Source of the DNA: Sediminihabitans luteus
GTDB taxonomy: Bacteria; Actinomycetota; Actinomycetes; Actinomycetales; Cellulomonadaceae
Length of the DNA: 64,000 bases
Reading direction: 5' to 3'
Assembly: GCF_002797595.1 (NCBI RefSeq)
Contig: NZ_PGFE01000004.1
Location: 62,001-126,000, forward strand
Shown: one piece after another, positions 16,227-23,695 of the stretch
Layout of the letters: each line of letters begins with the position of its first letter
How positions within the stretch are numbered: the first letter of the stretch is position 1
Notes under the pieces: model-generated
Databases searched by the model: none
What the model was told of the DNA's origin: nothing
The model's input: only the letters and a program-made list of their open reading frames with translations
Program-made: the position numbers and the translations under genes

Positions 16227-17420
16227 TCAGCGGCGCGTGCTGCGCGTGACCGTGAACTTCGGGTTCTGCGCGACCACCTCGGTCGGGCCCACCGCGCGTG
16301 AGAGCGCCGGCTTGTAGCGCAGGTGCGAGTTCCACACCGCCCACAGCTCGCCGCCCGGGCGCAGCAGCCGCGCGGCGGCGTCGAACATCCGGTGCGCGGC
16401 CGCCGTGTCGAGCGCCGCGCCCACGTGGAACGGCGGGTTGAGCAGCACCACGTCAGCGCTCGCGTCGTCGAGCTGCGAGCCGACGTCGTCGCGCAGCACG
16501 CGCACGCGTGCACGGACCCGGTTGACGCGGGCCGTCGCGGCGGCCGAGCGCACCGCGGCGTCGGACTCGTCGGTCGCCACGACCTGCGCCTCGGGGTGCG
16601 TGAGCGCGAACGCGGTCGCGAGCACGCCCGTGCCGCACCCCAGGTCGACCGCGGTGCGCGCGTCGTCGAGCGGTGCGAGGTTCTCGAGCAGGAACCGCGT
16701 GCCGAGGTCGAGCTGGGCGCCCGCGAACGCGGCCCCGTGCGCGACGACGTCGAGGTCGATCCGCTTCCCCCGTCCCACCGCGATCCCGGCCAGGTGGGCC
16801 GTGACCGGGCCGGACGGCGCGGGCCGGGCTGCGTCGTCCGCGTCGGACGCCGCCCCCGCGGTCGGGTGCAGGCCGCGCGCGACCAGCACGCGGGACTTCT
16901 GCCGCGCGAGCGACGCGGTGACGTCCTCGAACGACGCGGCGAGCACGTCGTTCATGGCGCGTGTCATGTGCTTGAGGCGCCCGCCCGCGTACACGACGAC
17001 GTCCGGGTGCGCGGACGCCGCGATGGTCTCGGCGATCTCGGTGAGCGCGGCGAGCGAGCGGGGCAGCTGGAGCAGCACGACGCGCGCGCCGACGAACGCC
17101 TCGGGGCCGAGCGGGTGCGAGGAGTAGCGGTCGGCGAGGCCGGCGCGCTCGGCGCTGCGGGCCAGCGCGATCTCGCCCGACAGCACGTCCTGGTGTACCC
17201 GGATCTCGTGCAGGTCGTGCGCTGCGGCGGCGCCGAGCGTGAGCGCGCCGTAGCGGTCGTCGACCACGACCACCTCGCCCGGGCCGGCGGCCGCGAGGTC
17301 GGCCGCGGCCTCGTCGAGCAGGAGCCGGTCGGTCGCGTCGACCGCGACGAGCGTGCCGTCCTCGGCGGCGGGGTAGCGGTGCACGAAGGCGAACACGGAC
17401 TCGAGCGCGGGGGAGGTCAC
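16227..17420 (-). CDS. RsmC/RlmG-like rRNA guanine N2-methyltransferase
   Basis: A 397-residue protein with two methyltransferase-fold halves, as in RsmC and RlmG. The N-terminal half (about 1-200) is degenerate and lacks a clear SAM motif. The C-terminal half has the SAM motif VDLGCGTGVLATAFA, the acidic ATDES, and the substrate loop VVLLNPPFHVG that marks enzymes methylating exocyclic amino groups. It most likely methylates a guanine in ribosomal RNA; the exact position is not deducible. The GTG at 17420 was chosen because GACAAT lies six bases before it (leaderless). It is divergent from the SelT/W-like gene across 56 bases. Confidence 0.88.
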   Translation of the reverse strand: MTSPALESVFAFVHRYPAAEDGTLVAVDATDRLLLDEAAADLAAAGPGEVVVVDDRYGALTLGAAAAHDLHEIRVHQDVLSGEIALARSAERAGLADRYSSHPLGPEAFVGARVVLLQLPRSLAALTEIAETIAASAHPDVVVYAGGRLKHMTRAMNDVLAASFEDVTASLARQKSRVLVARGLHPTAGAASDADDAARPAPSGPVTAHLAGIAVGRGKRIDLDVVAHGAAFAGAQLDLGTRFLLENLAPLDDARTAVDLGCGTGVLATAFALTHPEAQVVATDESDAAVRSAAATARVNRVRARVRVLRDDVGSQLDDASADVVLLNPPFHVGAALDTAAAHRMFDAAARLLRPGGELWAVWNSHLRYKPALSRAVGPTEVVAQNPKFTVTRSTRR

Positions 17421-17426
17421 CCCACC

Positions 17427-17432
17427 ATTGTC
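17427..17432 (-). promoter_or_regulatory. -10 hexamer GACAAT of the methyltransferase gene
   Basis: GACAAT on the minus strand is six bases before the GTG at 17420. It faces the CAGGCT promoter of the divergent gene. Confidence 0.5.
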
Positions 17433-17464
17433 CCCGCTCGCGGCGGGGCCGCCCGACCGTCTGG

Positions 17465-17470
17465 CAGGCT
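17465..17470 (+). promoter_or_regulatory. -10 hexamer CAGGCT of the SelT/W-like gene
   Basis: CAGGCT is followed by six bases and then the GTG at 17477. No Shine-Dalgarno is present. Confidence 0.5.
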
Positions 17471-17476
17471 GGGGCC

Positions 17477-17827
17477 GTGGACGAGACGAACGCACCGACC
17501 GTGCGCATCACCTACTGCACGCAGTGCCGCTGGATGCTGCGCGCCTCCTGGATCGCGCAGGAGCTGCTGACGACCTTCGGGACCGCGCTCGGCGGGGTCA
17601 CGCTCGTGCCGGGCACGGGCGGGGTGTTCGTCGTCGAGGTCGGCGGCGAGGTCGTGTGGGACCGCGCGGTGCAGCGCGGGTTCCCGGAGATCCCGATGCT
17701 CAAGCAGCGCGTGCGGGACGTCGCGGCACCGGGCATGTCGCTCGGACACACCGACCGGGCGGCGGCCAAGGCCTCGCCGAGCGAGCCCGCGCCCGGGTCC
17801 GCGCCCGACGGCGAGCCGAGCGTCTGA
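17477..17827 (+). CDS. SelT/SelW/SelH family (Rdx) protein
   Basis: A 116-residue thioredoxin-fold-like protein of the Rdx family, with the redox motif CTQC (residues 14-17) in ITYCTQCRWMLRASWIAQEL, the position where some relatives carry selenocysteine. The remaining core, TFGTALGGVTLVPGTGGVF and a FPEIPMLKQRVRD helix, matches the family. The last 30 residues are a Pro/Ala/Ser-rich tail. The cellular role of bacterial members is not established; a redox function is inferred from CxxC. It is convergent with the DUF5997 gene with only three bases between stops. Confidence 0.88.
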   Translation: MDETNAPTVRITYCTQCRWMLRASWIAQELLTTFGTALGGVTLVPGTGGVFVVEVGGEVVWDRAVQRGFPEIPMLKQRVRDVAAPGMSLGHTDRAAAKASPSEPAPGSAPDGEPSV

Positions 17828-17830
17828 GCG

Positions 17831-18259
17831 TCAGTCCTTGGTCGCGCGTGCCTGCTCGGGCGCCGACCGGGCCTTCTTGCGGGCCTCCTTGGCGTCGCGC
17901 TCCTTGATGCGCTCCTCCTCGGCGCGCACGCCCGCCTGGATCTCGCGCTCGCGCACGAGCCACGCGGGCGGGTCGTCGCGCAGCTCGTTGATCTCGTCGG
18001 TCGTGAGCGGCCCGTCGGCGCCGCCGCGGGTCAGGCCCGCGATCGAGACGTTGAGGCGGCCCGCGACGACGGGGCGCGGGTGCGGTCCGTTGCGGCGCAG
18101 CTCGGCGAGCCACTCGGGCGGGTTCTTCTCGAGCTCGTCGAGCTGGGCGCGCGTGACGAGCGAGTCCTGGAACTCCTGCGGCGTGGCCGGCAGGTACACC
18201 CCGAGCTTCTTCGCCGCCGTGGCGGCCTTCATGGTCTGCGAGGAGTTCGAGGAGGTCAT
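17831..18259 (-). CDS. DUF5997 family protein
   Basis: A 142-residue actinobacterial protein of unknown function. The core, MKAATAAKKLGVYLPATPQE then ELEKNPPEWLAELRRNGPHP and PLTTDEINELRDDPPAWL, contains two similar helix-turn segments ending in PPxWL, which suggests an internal duplication and a nucleic-acid or protein-binding fold. The tail (about 105-142) is a charged helix rich in Lys, Arg and Glu. The ATG at 18259 has TATCCT six bases upstream. It is divergent from the LysR-like effector-domain gene across 60 bases, a neighbourhood I recall as recurrent in actinobacteria. Confidence 0.85.
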   Translation of the reverse strand: MTSSNSSQTMKAATAAKKLGVYLPATPQEFQDSLVTRAQLDELEKNPPEWLAELRRNGPHPRPVVAGRLNVSIAGLTRGGADGPLTTDEINELRDDPPAWLVREREIQAGVRAEEERIKERDAKEARKKARSAPEQARATKD

Positions 18260-18265
18260 GCCCCC

Positions 18266-18271
18266 AGGATA
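18266..18271 (-). promoter_or_regulatory. -10 hexamer TATCCT of the DUF5997 gene
   Basis: TATCCT on the minus strand is six bases before the ATG at 18259. Confidence 0.5.
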
Positions 18272-18307
18272 TCGGCCCCGGGCGGGGTCCGGGCGACGGG
18301 GCCGCCG

Positions 18308-18313
18308 TACGCT
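18308..18313 (+). promoter_or_regulatory. -10 hexamer TACGCT of the LysR-like gene
   Basis: TACGCT is followed by six bases and then the GTG at 18320. No Shine-Dalgarno is present. Confidence 0.5.
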
Positions 18314-18319
18314 TGTGCG

Positions 18320-19342
18320 GTGAGCGCCCCCGAGAACGACCAGACCCCCGCGGCCGATCTCCCGGAGGCGTCGACCGACGACGCGGCGCAGCGGTTCCGG
18401 CTCGGCTACGTGCCGGGCGCGACCCCGGCCAAGTGGGCCCGTGTGTGGCGCGAGCGTCTGCCCGACGTCGCGCTCGACCTCGTCCCCGTGGGCGCCGACG
18501 CCGTGGGCGCGGACCTGCTCGCGGGCGACCTCGACGCGGCGCTGCTGCGGCTCCCGGTGGACCGCTCGTGCATGAGCGCGGTCGCGCTGTACGCGGAGGT
18601 GCCGGTCGTCGTCGTCTCGCGCGAGCACACGCTGGCGGCGCTCGAGGAGGACGAGCAGGTCGAGCTCGCGGACCTCGACGACGAGATCGTGCTCGACCCG
18701 CTGGACGCGGTGCTCGCGTGGGCGGAGGGCGGCGCCCCGGACGACGGCGCGTCGTCGGCCGCGCCCGAGCGTCCGGGGCTGCCGGCCGCCGAGCGTCCTG
18801 CGACGACGGCCGACGCGGTCGAGCTCGTCGCCGCGGGCGTCGGGGTGCTCGTGGTGCCGAAGTCGCTCGCGCGGCTGCACCACCGCAAGGACGTGACCTA
18901 CCGGGAGGTCGCGGACGGTCCGCTCGCGCCGGTCGGGCTCGGCTGGGCGACGGACCGCACGACCGACCTGGTGCAGGAGCTCGTCGGGATCGTGCGGGGG
19001 CGCACCGCGAACAGCTCGCGCGGCCCGCGAGCGCAGCAGCAGGCGGCGGCGGGCACCGTGGCGCCGGAGAAGGGTGCGGCGCGCGGCCGGGGCGAGGCGC
19101 CGGCGTCGCCCGGCGCCCGTACCGCCGCGGCGCGGCGGGCCGCCCAGGGCAAGGCGCAGTACCGGGCCGAGGGCGGGCCGCGCCCGTCCGGCAAGGCCGG
19201 GGCCAAGTCCGGCGCCAAGTCCGGCGCCAAGTCCGGCGTGAAGGGCGGGGCCAAGGGCGCCAAGGGCGGGCTGAAGGGTGCCGCGAAGCGCGGCAAGGGC
19301 GGCCCCGCGGGCAAGGGCGGGGCCGCGCGCCGCGGCCGCTGA
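18320..19342 (+). CDS. LysR-substrate-binding-like protein with Lys/Gly-rich tail
   Basis: A 340-residue protein with two parts. Residues 25-225 look like the periplasmic-binding fold of LysR regulators (RLGYVPGATPAKWARVWRER, then LRLPVDRSCMSAVALYAEVP and VELVAAGVGVLVVPKSLARL), but there is no N-terminal HTH, so it is not a classic LysR protein. Residues 230-340 are a disordered basic tail with AKSG/GAK units (for example GAKSGAKSGAKSG) encoded by 9-12 base repeats around 19195-19330. It resembles histone-like tails and could bind DNA or RNA. The GTG at 18320 follows TACGCT by six bases. It is divergent from the DUF5997 gene, suggesting a joint role that is unknown. Confidence 0.8.
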   Translation: MSAPENDQTPAADLPEASTDDAAQRFRLGYVPGATPAKWARVWRERLPDVALDLVPVGADAVGADLLAGDLDAALLRLPVDRSCMSAVALYAEVPVVVVSREHTLAALEEDEQVELADLDDEIVLDPLDAVLAWAEGGAPDDGASSAAPERPGLPAAERPATTADAVELVAAGVGVLVVPKSLARLHHRKDVTYREVADGPLAPVGLGWATDRTTDLVQELVGIVRGRTANSSRGPRAQQQAAAGTVAPEKGAARGRGEAPASPGARTAAARRAAQGKAQYRAEGGPRPSGKAGAKSGAKSGAKSGVKGGAKGAKGGLKGAAKRGKGGPAGKGGAARRGR

Positions 19343-19451
19343 CCCGTCGTTACGGGATCGTTACGGCCGGTCAGCGGAGAATTCGCGCAACGCCGCCCTT
19401 TTCACCCGCTGCCGGGAGCAACCGTGTGGGTGCCGCTCGTTAGTGTGCTAC

Positions 19452-19468
19452 TGACGATTCAATCGTCA
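19452..19468. promoter_or_regulatory. perfect palindrome before the Ig-repeat gene
   Basis: TGACGATT-C-AATCGTCA forms 8-base perfect arms, 34 bases before the ATG. This AT-richer spot in the leader is a candidate operator. The regulator is unknown. Confidence 0.5.
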
Positions 19469-19501
19469 ACTACCTCTGCACACCGCCAGCACGGAGTCTC
19501 C

Positions 19502-21964
19502 ATGCCCATCAGTCGCAAGCTCTGGCTCGGGCCGACCGCCCTCGCCGCCACCTGCGTGACCGCGTTCGGGATCGTCGCCGCCCCCGCCGCCGTCGCCGCC
19601 GAGTCGTCCGGCCCGTCGATCGACGTCAAGTCCGAGTCGGTCGGCACGGACGGCCGCTACCGCTCGGTCTCGTTCAAGCTGCACGACGCCGACAAGGTCG
19701 TCGGCCTCTCGCTCAACGGCACGCCCAAGCCGGTCACCGCGAACCAGTGGTCCGACCTCAACGGCGTCAAGCCCGGCGTCTACGGCGCGGTCGAGGGCGC
19801 GAACACGCTCGTCGTGACCGACGCGCTCGGCAACGCGACCACGCTCGTGTTCACGCTCGACACGACGGGGCCGCAGGTCACCGTCAAGGACGGCGCGCTC
19901 GGCGCGAACGGCGTCTACCGGAACGTGTCGTTCAAGCTGCACGACGGCGCGAAGGTCGACCGTCTGACGCTCAACGGCGTCGAGAAGGACCTCACGGACA
20001 ACGTCTGGTCCGACCTCAACGGCGTCAAGCCCGGCACGTTCGGTGCGGTCGAGGGACTCAACAAGCTCGTCGTGACCGACGCGCTCGGCAACGCGACCAC
20101 GCTCGTGTTCACGCTCGACACGACCGGCCCGGACGCGACCGTCAAGGACGGCGCCGAGGGTGCGGACGGCGTCTACCGGAACGTGTCGTTCAAGCTGCAC
20201 GACGCGAACAAGGTCGACCGTCTGACGCTCAACGGCGTCGAGAAGGACCTCACGGACAACGTCTGGTCCGACCTCAACGGGGTCAAGCCGGGCGCGTTCG
20301 GCGCGGTCGAGGGCCTCAACACGCTCGTGCTGTTCGACGTCGCGGGCAACTCCACGACCGTCACGTTCACGCTCGACACGACCGGCCCCGAGGTCACGGT
20401 CAAGCCCGAGTCGGACGGCACGGACGGCGTCTACCGGAACGTGTCGTTCAAGCTGCACGACGCGAACAAGGTTGACCGCCTCACGCTCAACGGCGTCGAG
20501 AAGAACCTCACGGACAACGCGTGGTCCGACCTCAACGGGGTCAAGCCCGGCACGTTCGGTGCGGTCGAGGGCCTCAACACGCTCGTGGTGTCCGACGTGC
20601 TCGGCAACTCCACGACCGTGACGTTCACGCTCGAGGTCGAGAAGGTCGCCGACACGACCCGCCCGGTCGTGCGCATCGTCACGCCCGAGACCGACGCCGT
20701 CGTCACGAGCGCCGCCGCGGGCGACGTCCAGATCGACGCGTCGGACGACACGAGCCTGCGCCGCGTCGCCGCGAACCTGTACTACAAGGACGGCGGGTTC
20801 TTCAAGAACATCGGCTCGACGTCCGCCACGACCGCGCTCGCCTCGGCGGCGTGGAACGGCGGCTGGAAGCTCCCCGCAGGTCTGCCCGAGGGGGTCTACA
20901 CGATCCGCGCCGGCGCGCACGACACGTCGGACAACTGGGGCGGCGCCGAGCGCACCATCACGGTCGACGACACCGCGCCCGTGCTGTCGGTCCCGGCGGG
21001 CCCGGTGCTCGTGAGCGGAACGCACACGTTCGCCGTCTCGCAGGTCGAGGCCAACCCGGACTGGTCGTACGTCGAAATCGACCAGATCGGCGCCGACGGC
21101 AAGTGGGTCAAGAAGGTCGGTCAGCGCTTCGAGGGCGTCAACGACCTCGGCTTCACGGTCGACACCGCGACGCTCGCCGACGGCGTGCGCACGCAGCTCA
21201 AGGTCACGTCGGTCGACGCCGCGGGCCACCGCGTGTCCAAGACCGTCGAGGTCGTCGTCGACAACGCCGCCCCCGTGATCTCGGTCCCCGCGGGCCCGGT
21301 CCTCGTGGGCGGCACGCACACGTTCGCCGTGTCGCAGGTCGAGGCGCACCCCGAGCGCGCCTACGTCGAGATCGACCAGATCGTCGACGGCAAGTGGGTC
21401 AAGAAGGCCGGCCAGTGGTTCACCGGCACCAACGACCTCGCGTTCACGGTCGACACGACCGCGCTCGTCGACGGTGCGCGCACGCAGCTCAAGGTCACGT
21501 CGTACGACGCGGCGGGCAACAAGTCCGGCGCGTCGACCGAGGTCGTCGTCGACAACACCGCCCCCGCGATCACGGTCCCGGCCGCGAGCACGGTCAGCGG
21601 CACGCACACGTTCGACGTGTCGCAGGTCGAGGCGCACCCCGAGCGCACCTACGTCGAGATCGACCAGATCGTCGACGGCACGTGGGCCAAGAAGTCGGGC
21701 CAGTGGTTCACGGGCTCGAACGAGTTCGGCTTCACGGTCGACACCACGGCGCTCGTCGACGGTGCGCGCACGCAGGTCAAGGTGACCTCGTACGACGCGG
21801 TCGGCAACAAGTCGAGCGCGACCGTCGAGGTCACGGTCGACAACGCGCCCGCCGCGGTCACGACCCCCGCGACGCCGCTCAAGCCCGCGAAGTTCGATGT
21901 GCAGGCAGCGATCAACGCGCTCATCGCGCAGATCCTCAAGATGCTGAGCTCGTTCGGGCGCTGA
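19502..21964 (+). CDS. secreted Ig-like repeat protein
   Basis: An 820-residue exported protein with no enzyme domain that I can see. The signal peptide (MPISRKLWLGPTALAATCVT, cleaved after AVAA) is followed by four 86-residue repeats (about 40-380) with the core VSFKLHD, LTLNGVEK, WSDLNGVKPG and NATTLVFTLDTTGP. One bacterial Ig-like domain follows (RPVVRIVTPETDAVV to DDTAP), then three repeats of 96-97 residues with GTHTFAVSQVEA, VEIDQI, LKVTS and a VVVDN end. The final 30 residues include an amphipathic helix (FDVQAAINALIAQILKML). There is no LPXTG, TM anchor or SLH domain. GGAG precedes the ATG. DNA repeats are near-identical at 258-base and about 290-base periods. A role in adhesion, surface coating or carbohydrate contact is inferred. 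Confidence 0.85.
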   Translation: MPISRKLWLGPTALAATCVTAFGIVAAPAAVAAESSGPSIDVKSESVGTDGRYRSVSFKLHDADKVVGLSLNGTPKPVTANQWSDLNGVKPGVYGAVEGANTLVVTDALGNATTLVFTLDTTGPQVTVKDGALGANGVYRNVSFKLHDGAKVDRLTLNGVEKDLTDNVWSDLNGVKPGTFGAVEGLNKLVVTDALGNATTLVFTLDTTGPDATVKDGAEGADGVYRNVSFKLHDANKVDRLTLNGVEKDLTDNVWSDLNGVKPGAFGAVEGLNTLVLFDVAGNSTTVTFTLDTTGPEVTVKPESDGTDGVYRNVSFKLHDANKVDRLTLNGVEKNLTDNAWSDLNGVKPGTFGAVEGLNTLVVSDVLGNSTTVTFTLEVEKVADTTRPVVRIVTPETDAVVTSAAAGDVQIDASDDTSLRRVAANLYYKDGGFFKNIGSTSATTALASAAWNGGWKLPAGLPEGVYTIRAGAHDTSDNWGGAERTITVDDTAPVLSVPAGPVLVSGTHTFAVSQVEANPDWSYVEIDQIGADGKWVKKVGQRFEGVNDLGFTVDTATLADGVRTQLKVTSVDAAGHRVSKTVEVVVDNAAPVISVPAGPVLVGGTHTFAVSQVEAHPERAYVEIDQIVDGKWVKKAGQWFTGTNDLAFTVDTTALVDGARTQLKVTSYDAAGNKSGASTEVVVDNTAPAITVPAASTVSGTHTFDVSQVEAHPERTYVEIDQIVDGTWAKKSGQWFTGSNEFGFTVDTTALVDGARTQVKVTSYDAVGNKSSATVEVTVDNAPAAVTTPATPLKPAKFDVQAAINALIAQILKMLSSFGR

Positions 21965-21984
21965 CCCCGCGAGAGCAGCGACAC

Positions 21985-22019
21985 CCGGTGGGGTGCGGTC
22001 GTCGACCGCACCCCACCGG
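21985..22019 (+). terminator. strong hairpin after the Ig-repeat gene
   Basis: Perfect 17-base arms (CCGGTGGGGTGCGGTCG and its complement) have one central base. It starts 20 bases after the stop. Confidence 0.75.
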
Positions 22020-22032
22020 TGCGTCACGGCAA

Positions 22033-22121
22033 GTCTGGTCGCCCTGGTGATGTCTGGTCGATGTCCGATGTCTGGTTGATTCCCGATGCCGGGTTGCGGC
22101 CGATAGTGCGGTAGGTACCCT
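22033..22121 (+). promoter_or_regulatory. chitinase promoter with three GTCTGGT direct repeats
   Basis: GTCTGGT occurs at 22033, 22052 and 22070, about two helix turns apart. They lie upstream of a promoter with TTGCGG (22094-22099), a 16-base spacer and TACCCT (22116-22121). Such an array suggests binding of an activator or repressor; the protein is not known. Confidence 0.5.
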
Positions 22122-22167
22122 GGCGGACGGCGCGACGAGGCGCCACGACGAACCAGGGGGTTCCAGC

Positions 22168-23145
22168 ATGCGCAGGACCGACCGAACGACCACGAGCCTG
22201 ACGACCACCGGCCTGACGAGCACGGGCCTGACGATCAGGGTCGGCGCTGGCCGCCGACGCGCGACCCGCATCGTCGCCGCCGCGCTCGCCGCGCTCACGG
22301 CGGTCGCTCTCGTCCCCGCCGCGGCGAGCGCCGCGCCCTCGGGACCGAGCCCGGCTGCGGCGTCCGCCACCTGCGCCCCCGGGTTCGGGGAGACGACGGC
22401 GTACGGCGGGGGGAGCGTCGTCTCGCACCACGGGCACAACTGGACCGCGCGGTGGTGGACCCAGCGCGAGACGCCGGGCACGACGTCGGTGTGGGTCGAC
22501 GCCGGGGCGTGCACCGGGGGCACCTCGGACTTCGTGGTGAGCGCCGAGCAGTTCGACGAGATCTTCCCGAACCGCGACCCGTTCTACACCTACGAGGGTC
22601 TCGTCGAGGCCCTCAACGCCTACCCGCAGTTCGCGAGCACGGGCACGCGCACGACCCGCACGCAGGAGGCCGCCGCGTTCCTCACGCACGCCGACTTCGA
22701 GTCGGTCGGGCTGCGGTACGTCAAGGAGATCAACGCGGCCAACTACTGGATCAAGTGCGACTACTCCCAGCCGTTCGGCTGCCCCGCGGGCCAGGAGGCG
22801 TACTACGGCCGCGGGCCGATCATGTTCAGCTGGAACTTCAACTACGACGCCGCCGGCAAGTCCCTCGGCCTCGACCTGCTGAACGACCCGTGGCTCGTCG
22901 AGCGCGACCCGGCCGTCGCCTGGGCGACCGCGCTCTGGTACTGGAACACGCAGAACGGCCCCGGCGTCATGACGTCGCACGAGGCGATGGTCAGCGGCGC
23001 CGGGTTCGGCCAGACCATCAACTCGCTCAACGGGGCGCTCGAGTGCGACGGCGGCAACCCGGCGTCGGTCGCGAGCCGCGTCGCGCGCTACGAGCGCATC
23101 GTCGAGGTGCTGGGCGTCGCGCCGGGCTCCGGCCTGACCTGCTGA
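22168..23145 (+). CDS. secreted GH19 chitinase with CBM5/12-like domain
   Basis: A 325-residue exported chitinase that should cleave beta-1,4 GlcNAc bonds in chitin by inversion. After a long basic N-region and a signal peptide ending near ASAAP (residue 57) come a short chitin-binding domain (about 68-113, with YGGGSVVSHHGHNWTARWWT) and the GH19 catalytic domain (about 118-325). The two catalytic Glu are E178 and E187, with the nine-residue spacing of the ChiG type. AYYGRGPIMFSWNFNYDAAG and LWYWNTQNGPGVMTSHEAMV are typical family blocks. The usual SHETGG around the first Glu is DFESVG here. The ATG follows a purine-rich stretch. Confidence 0.93.
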   Translation: MRRTDRTTTSLTTTGLTSTGLTIRVGAGRRRATRIVAAALAALTAVALVPAAASAAPSGPSPAAASATCAPGFGETTAYGGGSVVSHHGHNWTARWWTQRETPGTTSVWVDAGACTGGTSDFVVSAEQFDEIFPNRDPFYTYEGLVEALNAYPQFASTGTRTTRTQEAAAFLTHADFESVGLRYVKEINAANYWIKCDYSQPFGCPAGQEAYYGRGPIMFSWNFNYDAAGKSLGLDLLNDPWLVERDPAVAWATALWYWNTQNGPGVMTSHEAMVSGAGFGQTINSLNGALECDGGNPASVASRVARYERIVEVLGVAPGSGLTC

Positions 23146-23217
23146 CCGGACCGTACGCTCGCCGGGTCTCCCGATGACGGGGACCCGGCGAGCGCGCGGG
23201 GCCTCGGTCGCCGGGCT

Positions 23218-23484
23218 CTAGAGGTCGGTCTCCCAGAGGTGCAGGCGCACGTCGTCGCCGTCACCCACCTCGTCCTGGACCAGACGAAGCAGCGTGTGCG
23301 CCTCGAGCCGGTGCGGCTCGACCAGCTCGGTGTCGTCCCAGCCGGACTCCCAGTCGGAGTGGTCGTTGAACAGGCGCGCCCAGGACCGGAGCCTCGCCGA
23401 CGTCGACTCGGACACCGGGAGCTCGCCAGGTTCGGCGGGCCCCGCCTCGTTCCACAGGGGCCACGTGACGGCGTACTCGTTCAT
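23218..23484 (-). CDS. hypothetical small acidic protein (88 aa)
   Basis: I do not recognise a family. The 88-residue product (MNEYAVTWPLWNEAGPAEPG...) is acidic, Trp-rich and without signal or membrane segments. The ATG at 23484 overlaps the stop of a 47-codon upstream ORF by four bases (ATGA), so the two may be translationally coupled. The longer in-frame version back to 23640 has Arg-rich, shadow-like sequence and is less likely. The size and coupled pair would fit a small two-gene module, but there is no domain evidence. Confidence 0.55.
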   Translation of the reverse strand: MNEYAVTWPLWNEAGPAEPGELPVSESTSARLRSWARLFNDHSDWESGWDDTELVEPHRLEAHTLLRLVQDEVGDGDDVRLHLWETDL

Positions 23485-23624
23485 GATCTTGATCTGCTTC
23501 GGGATACGCGTCCCTCCGGGGCATCGTGCAGGGCGGCGACCATGTGCCACCGGTCCGACCGGATGCAGGCAAGCGCGTGGGCGGCGCTCACCGCTGCCGC
23601 GTCTGCCGGGGCGCTCCTGTGCAC
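23481..23624 (-). CDS. possible small ORF (47 aa) coupled to the next gene
   Basis: GTG at 23624 opens a 47-codon frame (VHRSAPADAAAVSAAHALAC...) that ends with a Ser/Arg repeat (SRSRSRS) and stops in the ATGA overlap with the 88-residue gene. CACACT lies six bases before the GTG, matching the leaderless pattern. The middle is a plausible helix; no family is recognised. It could instead be untranslated leader sequence. Confidence 0.35.
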   Translation of the reverse strand: MHRSAPADAAAVSAAHALACIRSDRWHMVAALHDAPEGRVSRSRSRS

Positions 23625-23695
23625 GGTCCGAGTGTGGCACCCGCGCGTGCCGGGCTGCGACGTGATTCCTGGTGCCGCAGCCCGGCGACGCGCCG

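Noticed and set aside
19466-22027. Long antisense open frame (853 codons) opposite the Ig-repeat gene
   Set aside because: It is the complement of a repetitive, strongly coding sequence with a signal peptide and clean ribosome site. The antisense product is Arg/Asp/Val-biased with no domain, as expected from high-GC shadow frames.
23485-23640. N-terminal extension of the 88-residue protein
   Set aside because: The added 52 residues are Arg/Pro-rich without pattern. The ATG at 23484 sits in an ATGA overlap and is simpler.
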